Positions 10,346 to 22,127 of a stretch of 64,000 bases of DNA are shown here, in pieces; within the stretch, counting starts at the first letter, position 1, and each line of letters starts with the position of its first letter. Both the position numbers and the translations under genes were made by a program. The stretch lies in contig MNCI01000200.1 of NCBI GenBank assembly GCA_015680685.1, positions 62,001 to 126,000 of the forward strand. Reading direction: 5' to 3'. This stretch comes from Gnetum montanum. Taxonomy: Eukaryota; Streptophyta; Gnetopsida; Gnetales; Gnetaceae. The notes beneath the pieces were generated by a model. That model was not told the origin of the DNA and made no database searches. It saw nothing but the letters and a program-made list of their open reading frames with translations.

Positions 10346-12457
10346 GCTTATCTTAATTCCAGAATTAATAAGTGTTTTTTAATTTTTTTGGTCTTACAAT
10401 TATTTTTAATCTCTAATTTCTTGATATTTTCTCATTCTTTTATAGTTTTTTCATTTATTAAATTTTCGATATTCTTTTACATTTTTCAATTATTTAATGA
10501 TATTTCGTTCTTTTAACATTTTTCATTATTTACATATTTTTCCATTTTTGCTATCTTTTTCATACTCTATTTTCATTTTCTATTTATATATATTTGATTT
10601 CTAATAAAACACATTAAGAATAAGGCAAGATGTAGTCTAATGAGGTGAATATTTCTCTATGTTATCAAGTCATAATGGATTGATTATTTGAACAATGAGA
10701 CCACAACATTCATCCATTCATTCCATTAATAAGAGGTTCTTATCATGTCCATAATGATATTCTTCCCATCATACAACTAAGAATAAACTTATGATCATTA
10801 TTCCTAGACCAAAAAGTAAGAACCAAGTGGGAATGTAAAGGGTGTGTCATCAAGGGGATTTGTTGAGTCTCTTGGATTACTATTGTAAGTTCTATCCTAT
10901 TGCTTAGTTTGTATTATATCCTTGTAGATCTAATGAAAAATAGGAGTAAGAGTACAATAAGTACTACCTTATCATGTCACTAGAAAGACATGTTACCCAT
11001 GTTTAAAGGTAGATGGCTTCTCAGGAATCTAAAGAATAAAAGTGCAATATATAAACTTCTCCTTTGGATAATATGCCAAGTGATGATACTCATTGCAATA
11101 GTGGTAGTTTTACAGTCATAATTCCAAAAGATCAAATAATGTGATGTCACTAGAATGTGGTTTGGACTTAGTTTGAATCTTGTACAGAAAGGCTAGTGAT
11201 TACTTTAACCACTAATAAGCATACAAATTCATTATGCGTATGGTAAGATACCTCACATCCAAATTTTTGTAATCCTTTCTAAGTCCATTTCATCTCACTA
11301 TATAAATAATCATAACTTGTTTTTTCATGTAACATAGCGTAATTTTTTCAACATGGTGATACTAACATGGGTGTTTTGCTAAATAGGTATGCATTACATT
11401 CAACTCCTTAAGTTCATAAGTACACTTTTAGATGTGGTTATATAAGGGCACTAAGGGCTACAGCCTACTTTGGGGAGGATCCACTTTTATAACTATTGTA
11501 TCTTATACCTAGCAAGCAATTTTGCATCTTAAGTCTTCCAAAATTAATAAATATCAATAAAAACTTTCCTTAACATTCAAACTATCCATTTCAACAACAT
11601 GAATTCATTTCCCATCTCATCCATCTTACCAACATCCAATGAACTTTCATAGTAAAAATTTCTTTATGATGAACTTTCTATGTCAAATTTTTAAAAAGTA
11701 TGTATCATTCATAGCCCACAACCCTCTTAACATGTTCCATACCTTCCAAACATTCAAAATGACTCATTTTTTATCATTAGATCTGATTAGAAAATTTTAA
11801 AATTTTACCTCCAATATTGTATATATTGAAGCCCCTACAATATCAAATCTTCGATATCAGATCTTTGATATCACCGAGCACAAAAACTATATATACACAG
11901 GGACTTAGCAAAATTTTTTCATTTTTCAAATTTTGAAACCAAGGGAGTTTTTGCTATTTTTCTTTTAAATTCTAAGATTTGACCTCCCAACTTCCAACAC
12001 CCATAACTCCACACTTGCTACTCTGATTTTTGTGATTCTTGAACCTTGTTGATCTTGGAGTTATCAACTTAGTTGTTGGGGGAGGGGATGTGCTTGGTAT
12101 GATATTGTTACAATTTGAGTCAAAATTTTCTAAATCCAAAAGGGTATTATAAGGGTAGGTATGAAGGAGAATTTCAAACTTTCTAAACAAAAATCAATCA
12201 CATTAACACTAGGAACACTTAAATAATCCTCTTAATTCACCATACGAACCATTATGAGCCATAAACAAGAACAAAATGGATAACTGTGAAGGATTATAAG
12301 AAAATTAATACCTATGGGATTTGTTTTTGAAAATTTTTCTAACTCTTGAATCATAATAAGCTAAGAATTTGATCTAGTTAAAGGAATGAGAAAGGAAAGC
12401 AATTATTAAAAATCAAAGAAAATAGTTTAATAATTTCTAAATCCTTGATTATTTCAG
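10346..12457 (+). other. H 3' non-coding region
   Basis: AT-rich, no supported gene. The part to about 11,500 follows the A1 3' region in order (shared CTTTGGGGAGGATCCACT phrase near 11,470). At 11,838-11,935 there is an LTR-promoter-like block, listed separately. Remaining sequence to 12,457 shows nothing I recognise. Confidence 0.5.
11838..11935 (+). repeat. LTR-U3-like fragment inside H
   Basis: Repeated GATATC words (TTCGATATCAGATC, TTTGATATCACC) followed about 15 bp later by a TATA-like CTATATATACAC, the same order as at the start of the A1, A2 and H LTRs. No second LTR end was found, so it may be a fragment of a further Athila-like LTR or a duplicated promoter. Confidence 0.35.
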
Positions 12458-14944
12458 ATGGCTCTGAAGAGAGGAGCAATAGGAGGATCCTCACTGCCTA
12501 CAAGCAAAAGATCATGAGGCTAAGGAAGAAGCTGAACTAGAGAATAAGGACTGCAAGTAGAACATGCAGAGCATGAGGCTCAATCCTTCAGCATCCATTA
12601 GAAAAATATTACTACTAAACATTCATCCCAGGGGGAGGTGAAGAAACCACTAGCACAAGGACAACGCCTCACACTATCACAAGATTGTCTCTATATCATC
12701 CAAGAGAAGAGGCTCCTGACCACAATAACTGTGGAGATGAACTTTGATCTATTTGTGTAATTTTTTGTAGAAGCAATTAGGATGAAACTCTAAGTGTCAC
12801 TACTATGGCCCATACTTTCAAATAGTGGAAAATGGTATTTAGGGGAGACTTATCAATTTTGGCATAACAAAGAAGAAGATGCAACTATCAACATTGAGGG
12901 AGTCTCCATTTCATATTCAATCAAGGTGATGGATAAAGCCCTATATGTGCCCAATGAAGGAGAAAAAGTAGTACATCTATTCACAAGATCAGACACAAAA
13001 ACTAGAGAACTATGGTTAAAAAGGACATATGATAAAGAAGACAAGGTGTATAATGAGCTAACTTTGGAAGAGAGAATCTATTTCAAAATTGGTACATATC
13101 ACCTATTTCCCACAAAAATATTAAACAAGCTATCTAAATATGTGGCACAAGTGTGATCCTAATGGGAAAGTATAATGAAAATGTGGCACAACTCTATTTC
13201 ATGGAGATTCAAAGGTGGTTTGAAGAAAAGAAGGTAGGGAAGTTGACACTTCCATTTCCTTACCTAATCAGGAAGCTATGCAAATGTGCTAGAATTCTAG
13301 GATACACTAATGACATCCTCAAAAAGGCTTAGAACACTTCATATGTTGAAATGCTCAAGCTAGCATCACCAAAGAAAGATAAGGTGGAAGAATAAATAGA
13401 TGCTAGGGAAACCACAGAACCTACTAAATAACAACAACAATCAGGACCTAGTGGTTAGAAACAAGAGTAACAGCAGTAGCAACAACAAGAACAATAGTAG
13501 TAGCAAGTTCCACCATTGCCACCATAGGATTACAAGCCATTCATGAGTCATCTGTAACAAATCGCAAATATTATCAATTCAAAAAGGCTTGAGGAGGGAA
13601 ACCTCTATAGAGTTATTAATAATGAGATTTAGCCCATAGTTTCCATAGATCCTATAAGGGAATAAATATCATTATAGTTTTGAGGAGAGGCCCATAAATA
13701 TCTGTAATGTTACTATAGTACAATTAGAGTTAATAGCAACCAAGGGTAAGATGGTCATGATAAAAACCAAGGCATAGCAAGCAAAAAATGAAATTCACAA
13801 ACTATAAGAAGAGCTTGCAACTTTGAGGCTAAATGCAGAGATCCAACACAATATGTGTCACCTGACCAACTAGAGAAATTTAGACAAGAACAAATCAATC
13901 ATCTAATACAGAAAAATAAGCAGATGGAAAATGAGAAGGAGAAAGTGGTGTGTAATGCCTCTGTAGTAGAAGCATAGACATATGGACATGCTAAGGAACT
14001 CACCATAGCGTAGGAGAAAAATAAACAACTCACTACAGATAACACTAGGTTGACTATTGTAGAAAGGAAAAAGAACATTCTTGAGGAGAGCAACCATTAG
14101 TTGAGAGAACAACTAATGAGAGTCAACTAGGATATGAGCTGCTTAGCAAGAGAAAATAAAACCCTCTCAATTGAAGGAGGTGCATGCAATTAGATAGAAA
14201 TCATTCATTGATATCAACACATCTCAAAATGAAGTTAAGAAGAATGAAAGGCTTAAGGAAAACTTCTAGGATTAGGTGGGCATGTATAAATAGATTAATA
14301 AAAAGGAAATCCACATGGCAAAAGTCCATATCAACACAGAATCTAGACTAGCAACCCATCTCGAATAGTTTTGCTCATGTCCACTAGGAAGAAATAAAAA
14401 ATAGAGATCTATAGATAGAAGATTTGAAAGAATACATGGGATTAGCTAACCTTCATTATGCTAACCTAGTCATGTTGATAGCAGGCAAGCTCCAAAATGA
14501 ACTCAAATACCAAGTAGTAGCCATGTACGCATTATATGAAAAATATTTTACAAATTGAAAAGATGTTTTGCAAAAACTTCAAGTGGCAAACTTTAAATTG
14601 GAAATACTTAAGGGTAGCTACCGAGGGCAAAACGATGTTGTAGAAAACCTAGCCTAAGGATAGTCTCACTATCATGAGTTATGAGCCAAGGCCATAGCAT
14701 TTGACGAAGAGAGATGATAGTTTGTGGCATAATATGTCAAAGCCAATCAAATGTTTCCATAGCTACCATGTCCATGGGATGTACCCACTCCATTACACAT
14801 TTCACAATGGGCATGGATGGTATGTGACTCAAGAATGGAGGAGAAAAAACTTAAGGTGCTCCTAAATAGATATAAATTCCAAAATCCCGATGATAAGGGA
14901 AAAGTAACTAATGGAGGAGCCATGACCACCAAGAACTACATAGG
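12458..14944 (+). pseudogene. H extra ORF downstream of pol (transposon-protein-like plus coiled coil)
   Basis: Found only in H, between pol and the 3' LTR, the place where Athila elements may carry an env-like ORF. It opens with ATGGCTCTG just after TTATTTCAG, a good splice-acceptor sequence. The longest open part (12,794-13,156) contains WYLGETYQFWHN and NIEGVSISYSIKV. After a frame change, about 13,160-13,330 gives QLYFMEIQRWFEEKK then LTLPFPYLIRKLCK, which fits the plant putative-transposon-protein domain (assignment from memory). A Gln-rich stretch (13,425-13,515) and a Lys/Glu-rich region (13,850-14,450) likely to be coiled coil follow. No signal peptide or membrane segment, so an envelope role is not supported. 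Many stops and frame changes. Confidence 0.5.
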
Positions 14945-15111
14945 CTACATCAAGCTTCATCAAGTTGTTTAGTTTCTTTATATTTTTGGTTTTATTGCCT
15001 TATCATGTCTTATGTTAATTTCGTAAAACACCACTATGACATTTAGTTTCATGTAAATGTACCTCCCAAATTTGGAAAGGACTCTATCCTCATTTTGTTA
15101 AGTTTTTAGTC

Positions 15112-15124
15112 AGTCATGGGGGTA
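15112..15124 (+). other. H polypurine tract
   Basis: AGTCATGGGGGTA immediately before TGATAAATT, the start of the H 3' LTR, preceded by the CAGTCATGGGG phrase shared with A1 and A2. Confidence 0.65.
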
Positions 15125-15660
15125 TGATAAATTAATTTTTGGTTAACTACAATATTGTAACTATGATATCGTAGCTCCAATACCATAGCATAAGCTACAT
15201 CATTGTATATGCGATATCATGGGATGTATACCATCCTATAAATACAACACTTAGGCACACAAATTCACAATAGATTTCATTCAATAGTAGCAGAACGCTT
15301 TTAGTTTGTTTTCGTGAATTTAGTCTTTAACACTTAGAAGCATATGCCTGTAGTGTGATGTTAAGTGATTGTATGAAGTCTTTATTTGATTTAATTGTAC
15401 TTGGACACAATTCATGACTAGAAACAAAGATCAAGATTGCTTATCATCATTGCAACATCCACTTAGTTTTCCTTCTGTTTACTTAGACCAATTTTTCTTA
15501 TTTTTCCTTAGTTAATCATTTACTTTACCAACACTTTATTTTACATGTTGAAGTAAGCGATATGCATATGACTAATTTCAAGCACTAAGTATAGTTATCT
15601 GGTATCCCAATAGTGTTATCAATTGGTACGCACACTAGTGGTACACTTGGTAATCCTAGT
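15125..15660 (+). repeat. H 3' LTR, left part
   Basis: Starts TGATAAATT. GATATC words near 15,165 and 15,212 and a TATA box (CCTATAAATAC) near 15,235 sit as in the A1 LTR. It is interrupted at 15,660 by A2 in a stretch (TTGGTAATCCTAG) also present in the A1 LTR. Confidence 0.72.
15656..15660. repeat. A2 target-site duplication, left copy
   Basis: CTAGT, identical to 25,636-25,640 on the other side of A2. Confidence 0.9.
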
Positions 15661-16455
15661 TGATGAGCGACAAGGTACCCCTACGACCAACCGTACAAAT
15701 CACTCAAGCATTATGTGCCATTTGGTCAAATTCCATGGACCTATAGTTATCTAGTTTAATAGCTCTTCTATGAAGTGAAATGGGCATTAAAAATGTTTGT
15801 TGTCTTCCCAACTACACTTGTGAGGTTCAAAGGTATGGTTTAAGTGTAATTGAGGTATATGATTTTTCTTACTTTATATTTTATAGATTTGGTCACCTAC
15901 AACAAGAATGAAGCATAGAGTAATTTAAAATCTAATTCATTATTGCCCATCTAGCCTAACACAAGTAACCATCACTTTCCTAAACACATATAGTATTGTT
16001 GGGCTATCAAACGTTAAGCATTGCTAGGTTACCAAGTGCTATATGAATGCTCGAAGTGGTCATGCTTATGTTCATTCGCAACTATAAATAAATTGCTTAA
16101 CTCAAATGCATTCAAGTAAAAAGAAAGAAAGTAAAATTCATTAAAGAAAATATTATTATATTCTCAATGCTGCAAGGATTGTCAAAAAATTTCATTTTAT
16201 TCCTGTCACACTACTATGCTTAGGTACATCAATGCTCAAACAAAGAATCGTACACACTTAGACTCCTTCTATGGGCACTCAGAAAATATGCTAACTCTAA
16301 GGAAAAGAAATGGCAAGAGCTTTACTACTCTAACTAAGAAATACCAAAAATTGACTATGAAAACTAGAGCCCAGGCATGGTATTTATAGCCTTGGGGTAT
16401 ACACCCCAATGTTGCGTATGCAATGTCACAGTAGAGGAAAAACAACAATTCATCA
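15661..16455 (-). repeat. A2 3' LTR (795 bp)
   Basis: Aligns with 24,806-25,635. Terminal inverted words TGATGA/TCATCA. In U3 (the right end on the + strand) there are CATC/GATG-type repeats near 16,410-16,430 and a TATA box (minus-strand GGCTATAAATACC) near 16,380-16,392. Confidence 0.92.
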
Positions 16456-16470
16456 TACCCCCATGACTGA
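16456..16470 (-). other. A2 polypurine tract
   Basis: On the minus strand CAGTCATGGGGGTA abuts the LTR. It matches the tracts of A1 and H. Confidence 0.7.
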
Positions 16471-18486
16471 ATGAAAACTCGTCCTCGACTGTAGAAGAGG
16501 AGGAACAAATTCTTTACAAAAAAATATATTAGATAGGTATTGGATTATTTAATGACATACAACTAACTCAAATGGAACATATAGACTCTGAGTGCCCAAG
16601 TGTACAGAATTATAACTTTTTACAAAATTGGGTGTTCATGATAAGAGAATTGAACATCTTGGATAACACTAACATTGAACACCTCTTGGTAGTAGAAGAA
16701 TGAGAGAGGAAAAAGAGATCCTTTGATCATGAATGGTCCTCATTGTGTGATCTAGTTGCATCATCCTTGGTGAAGATAGTCTTGCTTCGAGTCCATGCTT
16801 CCCACTACAATCACAACAAAATCATGAATTAGTATGTAATGTGTAACACAAAGTGATTAAATGCCTTATCTCATTGGCGATTACACTTGGCTAAGTTGTG
16901 ATTGTGGTAGATTGGTTTTTTCAGTTAGCAGGAAGGCTGACAAATAGCGTAAAATAGACAAGCAATCCATTAAATCAAAAAAATGTTAAACACAAGGAAA
17001 TATTTGAAGAGGGTATAAGAATTCACAATAATGAAGAGAAGAATTCACTAAGAATGATTATGAAGATGTGTACGATTGGATGTCATTGATGGGGTAAATA
17101 AAAGAGAATTTGATTGTAAGAGTGTCTAAGGGTAAAGAACTTAACTAATCCAACCAGAAGATATGCAAGTGGGTCCTCTCTAAAGCAAGCATAACTTCAA
17201 ACCAAAGAGTCTGTGGGCTCCATAGATGATTAATGGTTATGGAAGGTTAAGTACAAAAACCTAGAAGAAACTAACTATGAATTCCAACACATCAAACTAG
17301 GACATCAAACCAAAACATGAAATTGGTAGTGAGGTGAGACATGGAAAGCATAGATGGATAAGGGAGAGAGTGGAATGGAGTTTCTAATTACAGTCACATG
17401 AAGTCCCTTGTGGAATTTGTGGTTAAATGACTTGATAGGATCCATGCTAAGTCCAAACCAAAACCAACCACATTTAGTGACTTCACATAATCATTCTAAG
17501 ACCAATTCATCCCTAATACACAAGAGTATTTCCACAAAATAACCATCATTCCTTATTAAAGAAGAAGTAGGAAGTGAGGAAGGGCCTTAGTTAGAGGGGA
17601 CTAGTTCCATAACCAATGCTTGTAGCCCATTTATTCTATGTAAGGGATGTGCTTTGAATTCCTATTTTTCTTTTCTTTTTTGAAATGAGAACCACACCAT
17701 GCAAAGACGTGCATTTATTTTGTCCAAGGGATGTTCTTTGAATCCTCATCTTTTCTCTCTTTTTTATCTTTTTTTTCTAGATGAGAACCACACCATGCAA
17801 GGATGTATACATTTATTTTGTCTAAGGGATGTTCTTTGAATTCTCATCATTTTTTTATGAGAAACACACCATGCAAGGACTTATTCAACTTCCTTTTATT
17901 GGATGACACATAATGGTAAGAAATTCATGAAAACACACATGCGCCTAGGCAAACAAAAAATCATAAAGAATACCAAATCCCCTTGAAGCCACACCCTATT
18001 CAAACCTTTGAATCCTTTCCAACTCTAGAAACTACCAAAGTCACAAATTTATTAGAGTTTTATTAATGAAAAAGAGACTGCACATTTCTAAAACAAGGAA
18101 AACCATAGAATTTGTGGATGGATGGATGCTATGAACTCACTACCTATTGCATGAAAAAGAAACCATGTCATAATTATCCATAACAAAATTCAAAGCCAGA
18201 ACCAAACACCAACAATCAAATGACAAAAATACTACATACCACCATCAAGTAACGTATTATCAATGTACCTAGCACTTATTAACAAAAATTTAGAAAATCA
18301 TGCAAAATAAAAAAAAATATAAAAGAAAGTGTAAACTATTCAAGAAATATCAAATGTACTAACGATGGTGTATAAAAAAATTAAAAAATATTAATAACAT
18401 AAAAAAAAGATGTAAAATAGAAAATGTGTAAAACAAAAAACATTTAAAATAAAAAAGTTTGAAAAACTGAGGAGCCATTTGTATGA
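16471..18486 (-). other. A2 3' internal non-coding region
   Basis: About 2 kb, no supported gene. On the + strand it holds a local repeat of about 90-110 bp: a phrase around GAACCACACCATGCAA plus AAGGGATGTTCTTTGAAT, seen about three times between 17,630 and 17,890. Confidence 0.55.
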
Positions 18487-19800
18487 TTAGCATGAGTGGC
18501 CATCTCCCCCATGACTATGTTGAAAGAAGGAGATCCGAAATATGGAGCATGGTTGTCCATTGGATGAGGTGCTTATTGTGTTAGCTGATGTATGCTCATG
18601 GAAAGGTTTAATTTGTTGGATGTTGACCAACTATTTCTTATTTGGGCTCTTAGGTTTATAGATCATCATGGCCCCTAAAGAAAAAGTCTTGCAAATAATG
18701 TAAGTCCTTCCCACAATGTTTGGAACTTACTTCATTGAGGTACGTGTGGGGTTCTAGTAGAGAACCTGATCTCTCGGTTGGAATTTGAATTTTCTAATTT
18801 TTAGGTCATGACACTTTTTATTATAGGCCTTGTATAACTTGTTAGATGATAAGGCTACTAATCAGTTTTTGTCTAGCAGGTTGAGATTCATCAGTTGTTA
18901 TTTTTGGTCTAGACTCAAGTCAAGGTCAAAATCACAAGTTGTTGAAATTGTATAGAGTTCAAATTAAATAGGAAGTGTTGGTAGTTTTTCATACACAAGA
19001 TCATAGACAAAGTATCCTATAGAAAGTTTTCAAGTTGATCAATAGGCCCAAAGGGAATCATTTAATTTTGTGCTCTAGTCCTTCCTATACTTGTTAATAT
19101 TTCTTGTTAGTATCCTTGTGATTTCCCTATTGGTAACCTTAGCTTGACTATTAGCTTGAAGATGCTAAGGTGTTATGATTTTATGTTCAACCCCCAAGTG
19201 TTGAATGAGCTTCTGAAAATTAGTACCTGTAATATAAGTTCCATTATTAGAAATTAATGCACATGGTACACCAAACCTATTTACAACGTTTTGTTGTACA
19301 AACCAAGTAGTAGTAGAGGATGTACAGTCAATGACAGCTGCTACTTCTACCCATTTCATATAATAGTTAACAGTGACTATGACGTATGCCTTTCCATTTG
19401 ACATGGATGTGATGGGACCCATGAAGTGAACACCCCAAATGTCAAATGGTTCTAGTGGTTGAATCCATTATTAAGGTCCCTCCATTTGAGTAATCATTCC
19501 ACCATTTCTTGGTATCGTTCACAAAAGTGGACATAATGATAGACATCCTTGAAGAGTGTTGGCCAATAGTACCTTTCCATCAGGATTTTAATGGTTGTGC
19601 ATCTCCCAGCATAGTATCCTTCACAAGGACCTTCATGAGCATCTTCAAGTACATGTAGTTGATCAGCATCAAGGACACACCAACAAACTAGGCTATCGAT
19701 GCACACCTTATAGAGGTGTTTATTGATTTCCATGAAGTGCTTTACTTGGTGAAGAAATTGTTGTTTCTTCCAGTGGTTCAACCCTTGTTGCATCTCCTAA
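18487..19800 (-). pseudogene. INT: A2 integrase
   Basis: Zinc-binding half at about 19,660-19,500 (AHEGPCEGYYAGRC, then CERYQE, with the second metal-binding Cys and one His changed). The core at 19,422-19,165 shows VVNRFGVPCALIS followed by Asn-Asn where Asp-Asn/Gly is expected, and Asn in the VDY position. It retains Trp in TTTWFVQQNV, where A1 has a stop, confirming that the A1 stop arose from TGG. The end (about 18,560-18,487) matches the A1 pol C-terminus (SHGGDGHSC). Confidence 0.85.
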
Positions 19801-19899
19801 GCAAGAAGATAGGTGAGAATGTTATCATATCATTTTAGCTCATTGGGTATCTATTCAATTATAGCACTAGCAAAGAGGAGTTCATTAAAAAATGTATCA

Positions 19900-21364
19900 G
19901 ATAATGGGCTTTCTTCCTCGTTGTTATCTCATCACAACCAAGAAAAGTGATTAGTGACCACATTTTTAGTGCCCTTTCGATCAACCATTGTGAGATCAAA
20001 TTCCTACAATATCACTAACCACCATATGACATGGGGGCTCACCATTGGATTGTTCATTAGAAAGTGGATGGCACTATGGTTTGTGTGCACAAACACCTTA
20101 TATTCAAGAAAATAATGCTTGAACTTCTCTAGAACAAACACCACTTCCATCAATTCTTTTTCTATAGTGGTGTAGTTCAATTATGCATCCACAATGCTTT
20201 GGATAGTGCAATGGGTGTAGTATGGATGTTTCTTGTCATCTAACTAAATCAGCACAACTTCCAAGGTATAATTTGATGCATCCAACATGATATGGAATGG
20301 CTTGGATCAATTAGGTGCTTGTAGGATTGGAGTTTCTACAATATTTTCTTTTAGTTGCTGAAATGCTTTCTCATATTCTATAGTCGATACGAAGGGAGCA
20401 TCTTTCTTTGTTAGCTCAACCAACAATTTTGTGATGTTATAGAAATTCTCTATGAATCACTAGTAGTAGCCAGTATGTTTAAGGAATGACTAAACATCTT
20501 CAACTATTTCTAGTTGGTGAGCTATTCCTTGGATCATCATTACTTTTTTAGGGTCCATCTCAATTCCTACTTGCAAGATTTTATGCCCTAGTACAATGTC
20601 CTCCTAAACCATGAAATGACTCTTTTTCCAATTGAGTTGCATGTTGGCTTCAACACACCATTTTAGTACTTGCTCAAGGTGGTCCAAGGCTTACTCAAAT
20701 GTATCTCTATATGTGAAGAAGTCATCCATGAAGACTTCCACATCGCTATCGATTTGCTATTGAAAAATGCTTAGGAATAAGCATTGGAATGTGGTAGGAG
20801 CATTGCATAGATCAAATGGCATCTTATGATATGCAAAAGTCCCCTAGGGACTTGTGAATGTTCTTTTTCCTTGGTCTTCCGATGCAATTTAAATTTGGTT
20901 ATAGCCACTATAACCATCTAAAAAGCTATAGTAGCAATGCTTAGATATGGTGTCAAGTACTTGGTCAATAAATGACAATGGAAAGTGGTCCTTGAATGTT
21001 GCCATGTTTAGTAGCCTAAAATTGATGCAGACCTATGACTTTCCACCTTTCTTTGGCACAATTAGAAGTGGGCTAACCCACTCACTATCTGTAATGGGAT
21101 AGATGAACCTTGCCTTGAGGAGTTGCTCAATTCCCTCCTTGATGATTTTCTTCAATTTGGGATTCAACTACCTTTGTGGCTATCATTTTTCTTTATGGCT
21201 AGGTCGATGTAGATGCAATGCTGGCATATCCTAGGATCAATCCCTATGAGTTCATGATATGACCAAGCAAAAGCTACTAACCATCTTTCAACTACTTCAA
21301 ATAGCATTATTTTTTGTTTTGGAGCAAGTTTTATATTAATTATAACTAGCTTTCCATTCTTCAA
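19900..21364 (-). pseudogene. RT: A2 reverse transcriptase and RNase H
   Basis: On the minus strand the palm reads SFLDGYSGYNQI (about 20,895-20,940) and the catalytic box EVFMDDFFTY (about 20,720-20,750), so both catalytic Asp residues of the FMDD box survive, in contrast to A1. RNase H lies at about 20,350-19,930. The linker before RT is open at 21,364-21,164. Stops and frame changes throughout. Confidence 0.82.
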
Positions 21365-21690
21365 AAATACATTCTAGCTGGTAATGTTTTCAGCTCAAGG
21401 AGCTCTTGTTTGAATTTGTTAGGAATTTTTAACTCTCCCTAGTGAGTATCATCATTTGTATCATTAGATAGTTGATGATGAACTTGCTCAAGTTTGTCCA
21501 TGCCTATGACATACGCACATGTCAGGCTCTTAGTTGGTTTCATGAAAAGTGTGCTACTTTCTCAATCAGTAGTTAGGCACTGGGTGCCCTCCTATTTTAT
21601 GACTACTATGTATAGACACCTATGAATATCTACTTTTGGCACACACCGTTTGCATGCAAAGATAGATTCTTGCTTGATGGCCTAGACTTC

Positions 21691-22120
21691 CTACACATAA
21701 TTGCACCATGTAACATTGTATGTAATGCATGAAACTCTTTTCTTCCCAATCTTTCCAAATGCATTTTCTTTAGATATCTCCAGGGAAATACCTCTTATGC
21801 CCATTCTTGCATTGATGGTGCTCAGCCATGCCCTTTCCATTATGATTGGAAAATCCCCATTGCAATTCTTCACTTTGATTACCAAGAAATCAATAGGATA
21901 AGACCACCCACATATAGTGGTCACAATGTCTTCTACCAATCCCAATGGAATTGTGATGGACTGGTCTGTCAATTCTAATCTAATGTTTCTTTTCTTGAGA
22001 GGAGGTAAGTTCTAGGTAATGTATATCTCATGAGAAATCAAATTAACACCAGAATTTGAATTGAGAAGAGCCTTGCATGATTCGTTCCTAGCAATCTACA
22101 AATAAATTAGATGACTTCCA
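21691..22120 (-). pseudogene. pro: A2 protease region
   Basis: Open at 21,972-21,691 (93 codons) with TDQSITIPLGLVEDIVTTI, IMERAWLSTINARMGI and SLEISKENAF, each closely parallel to A1. The active-site segment just upstream (about 22,060) reads KALLNSNSGVNLIS, so the catalytic Asp is Asn. Confidence 0.78.
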
Positions 22121-22127
22121 AGATCGG

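Noticed and set aside
12458-14944. Envelope gene of an endogenous retrovirus-like element
   Set aside because: No signal peptide, membrane segment or cleavage site can be read; only the position fits.
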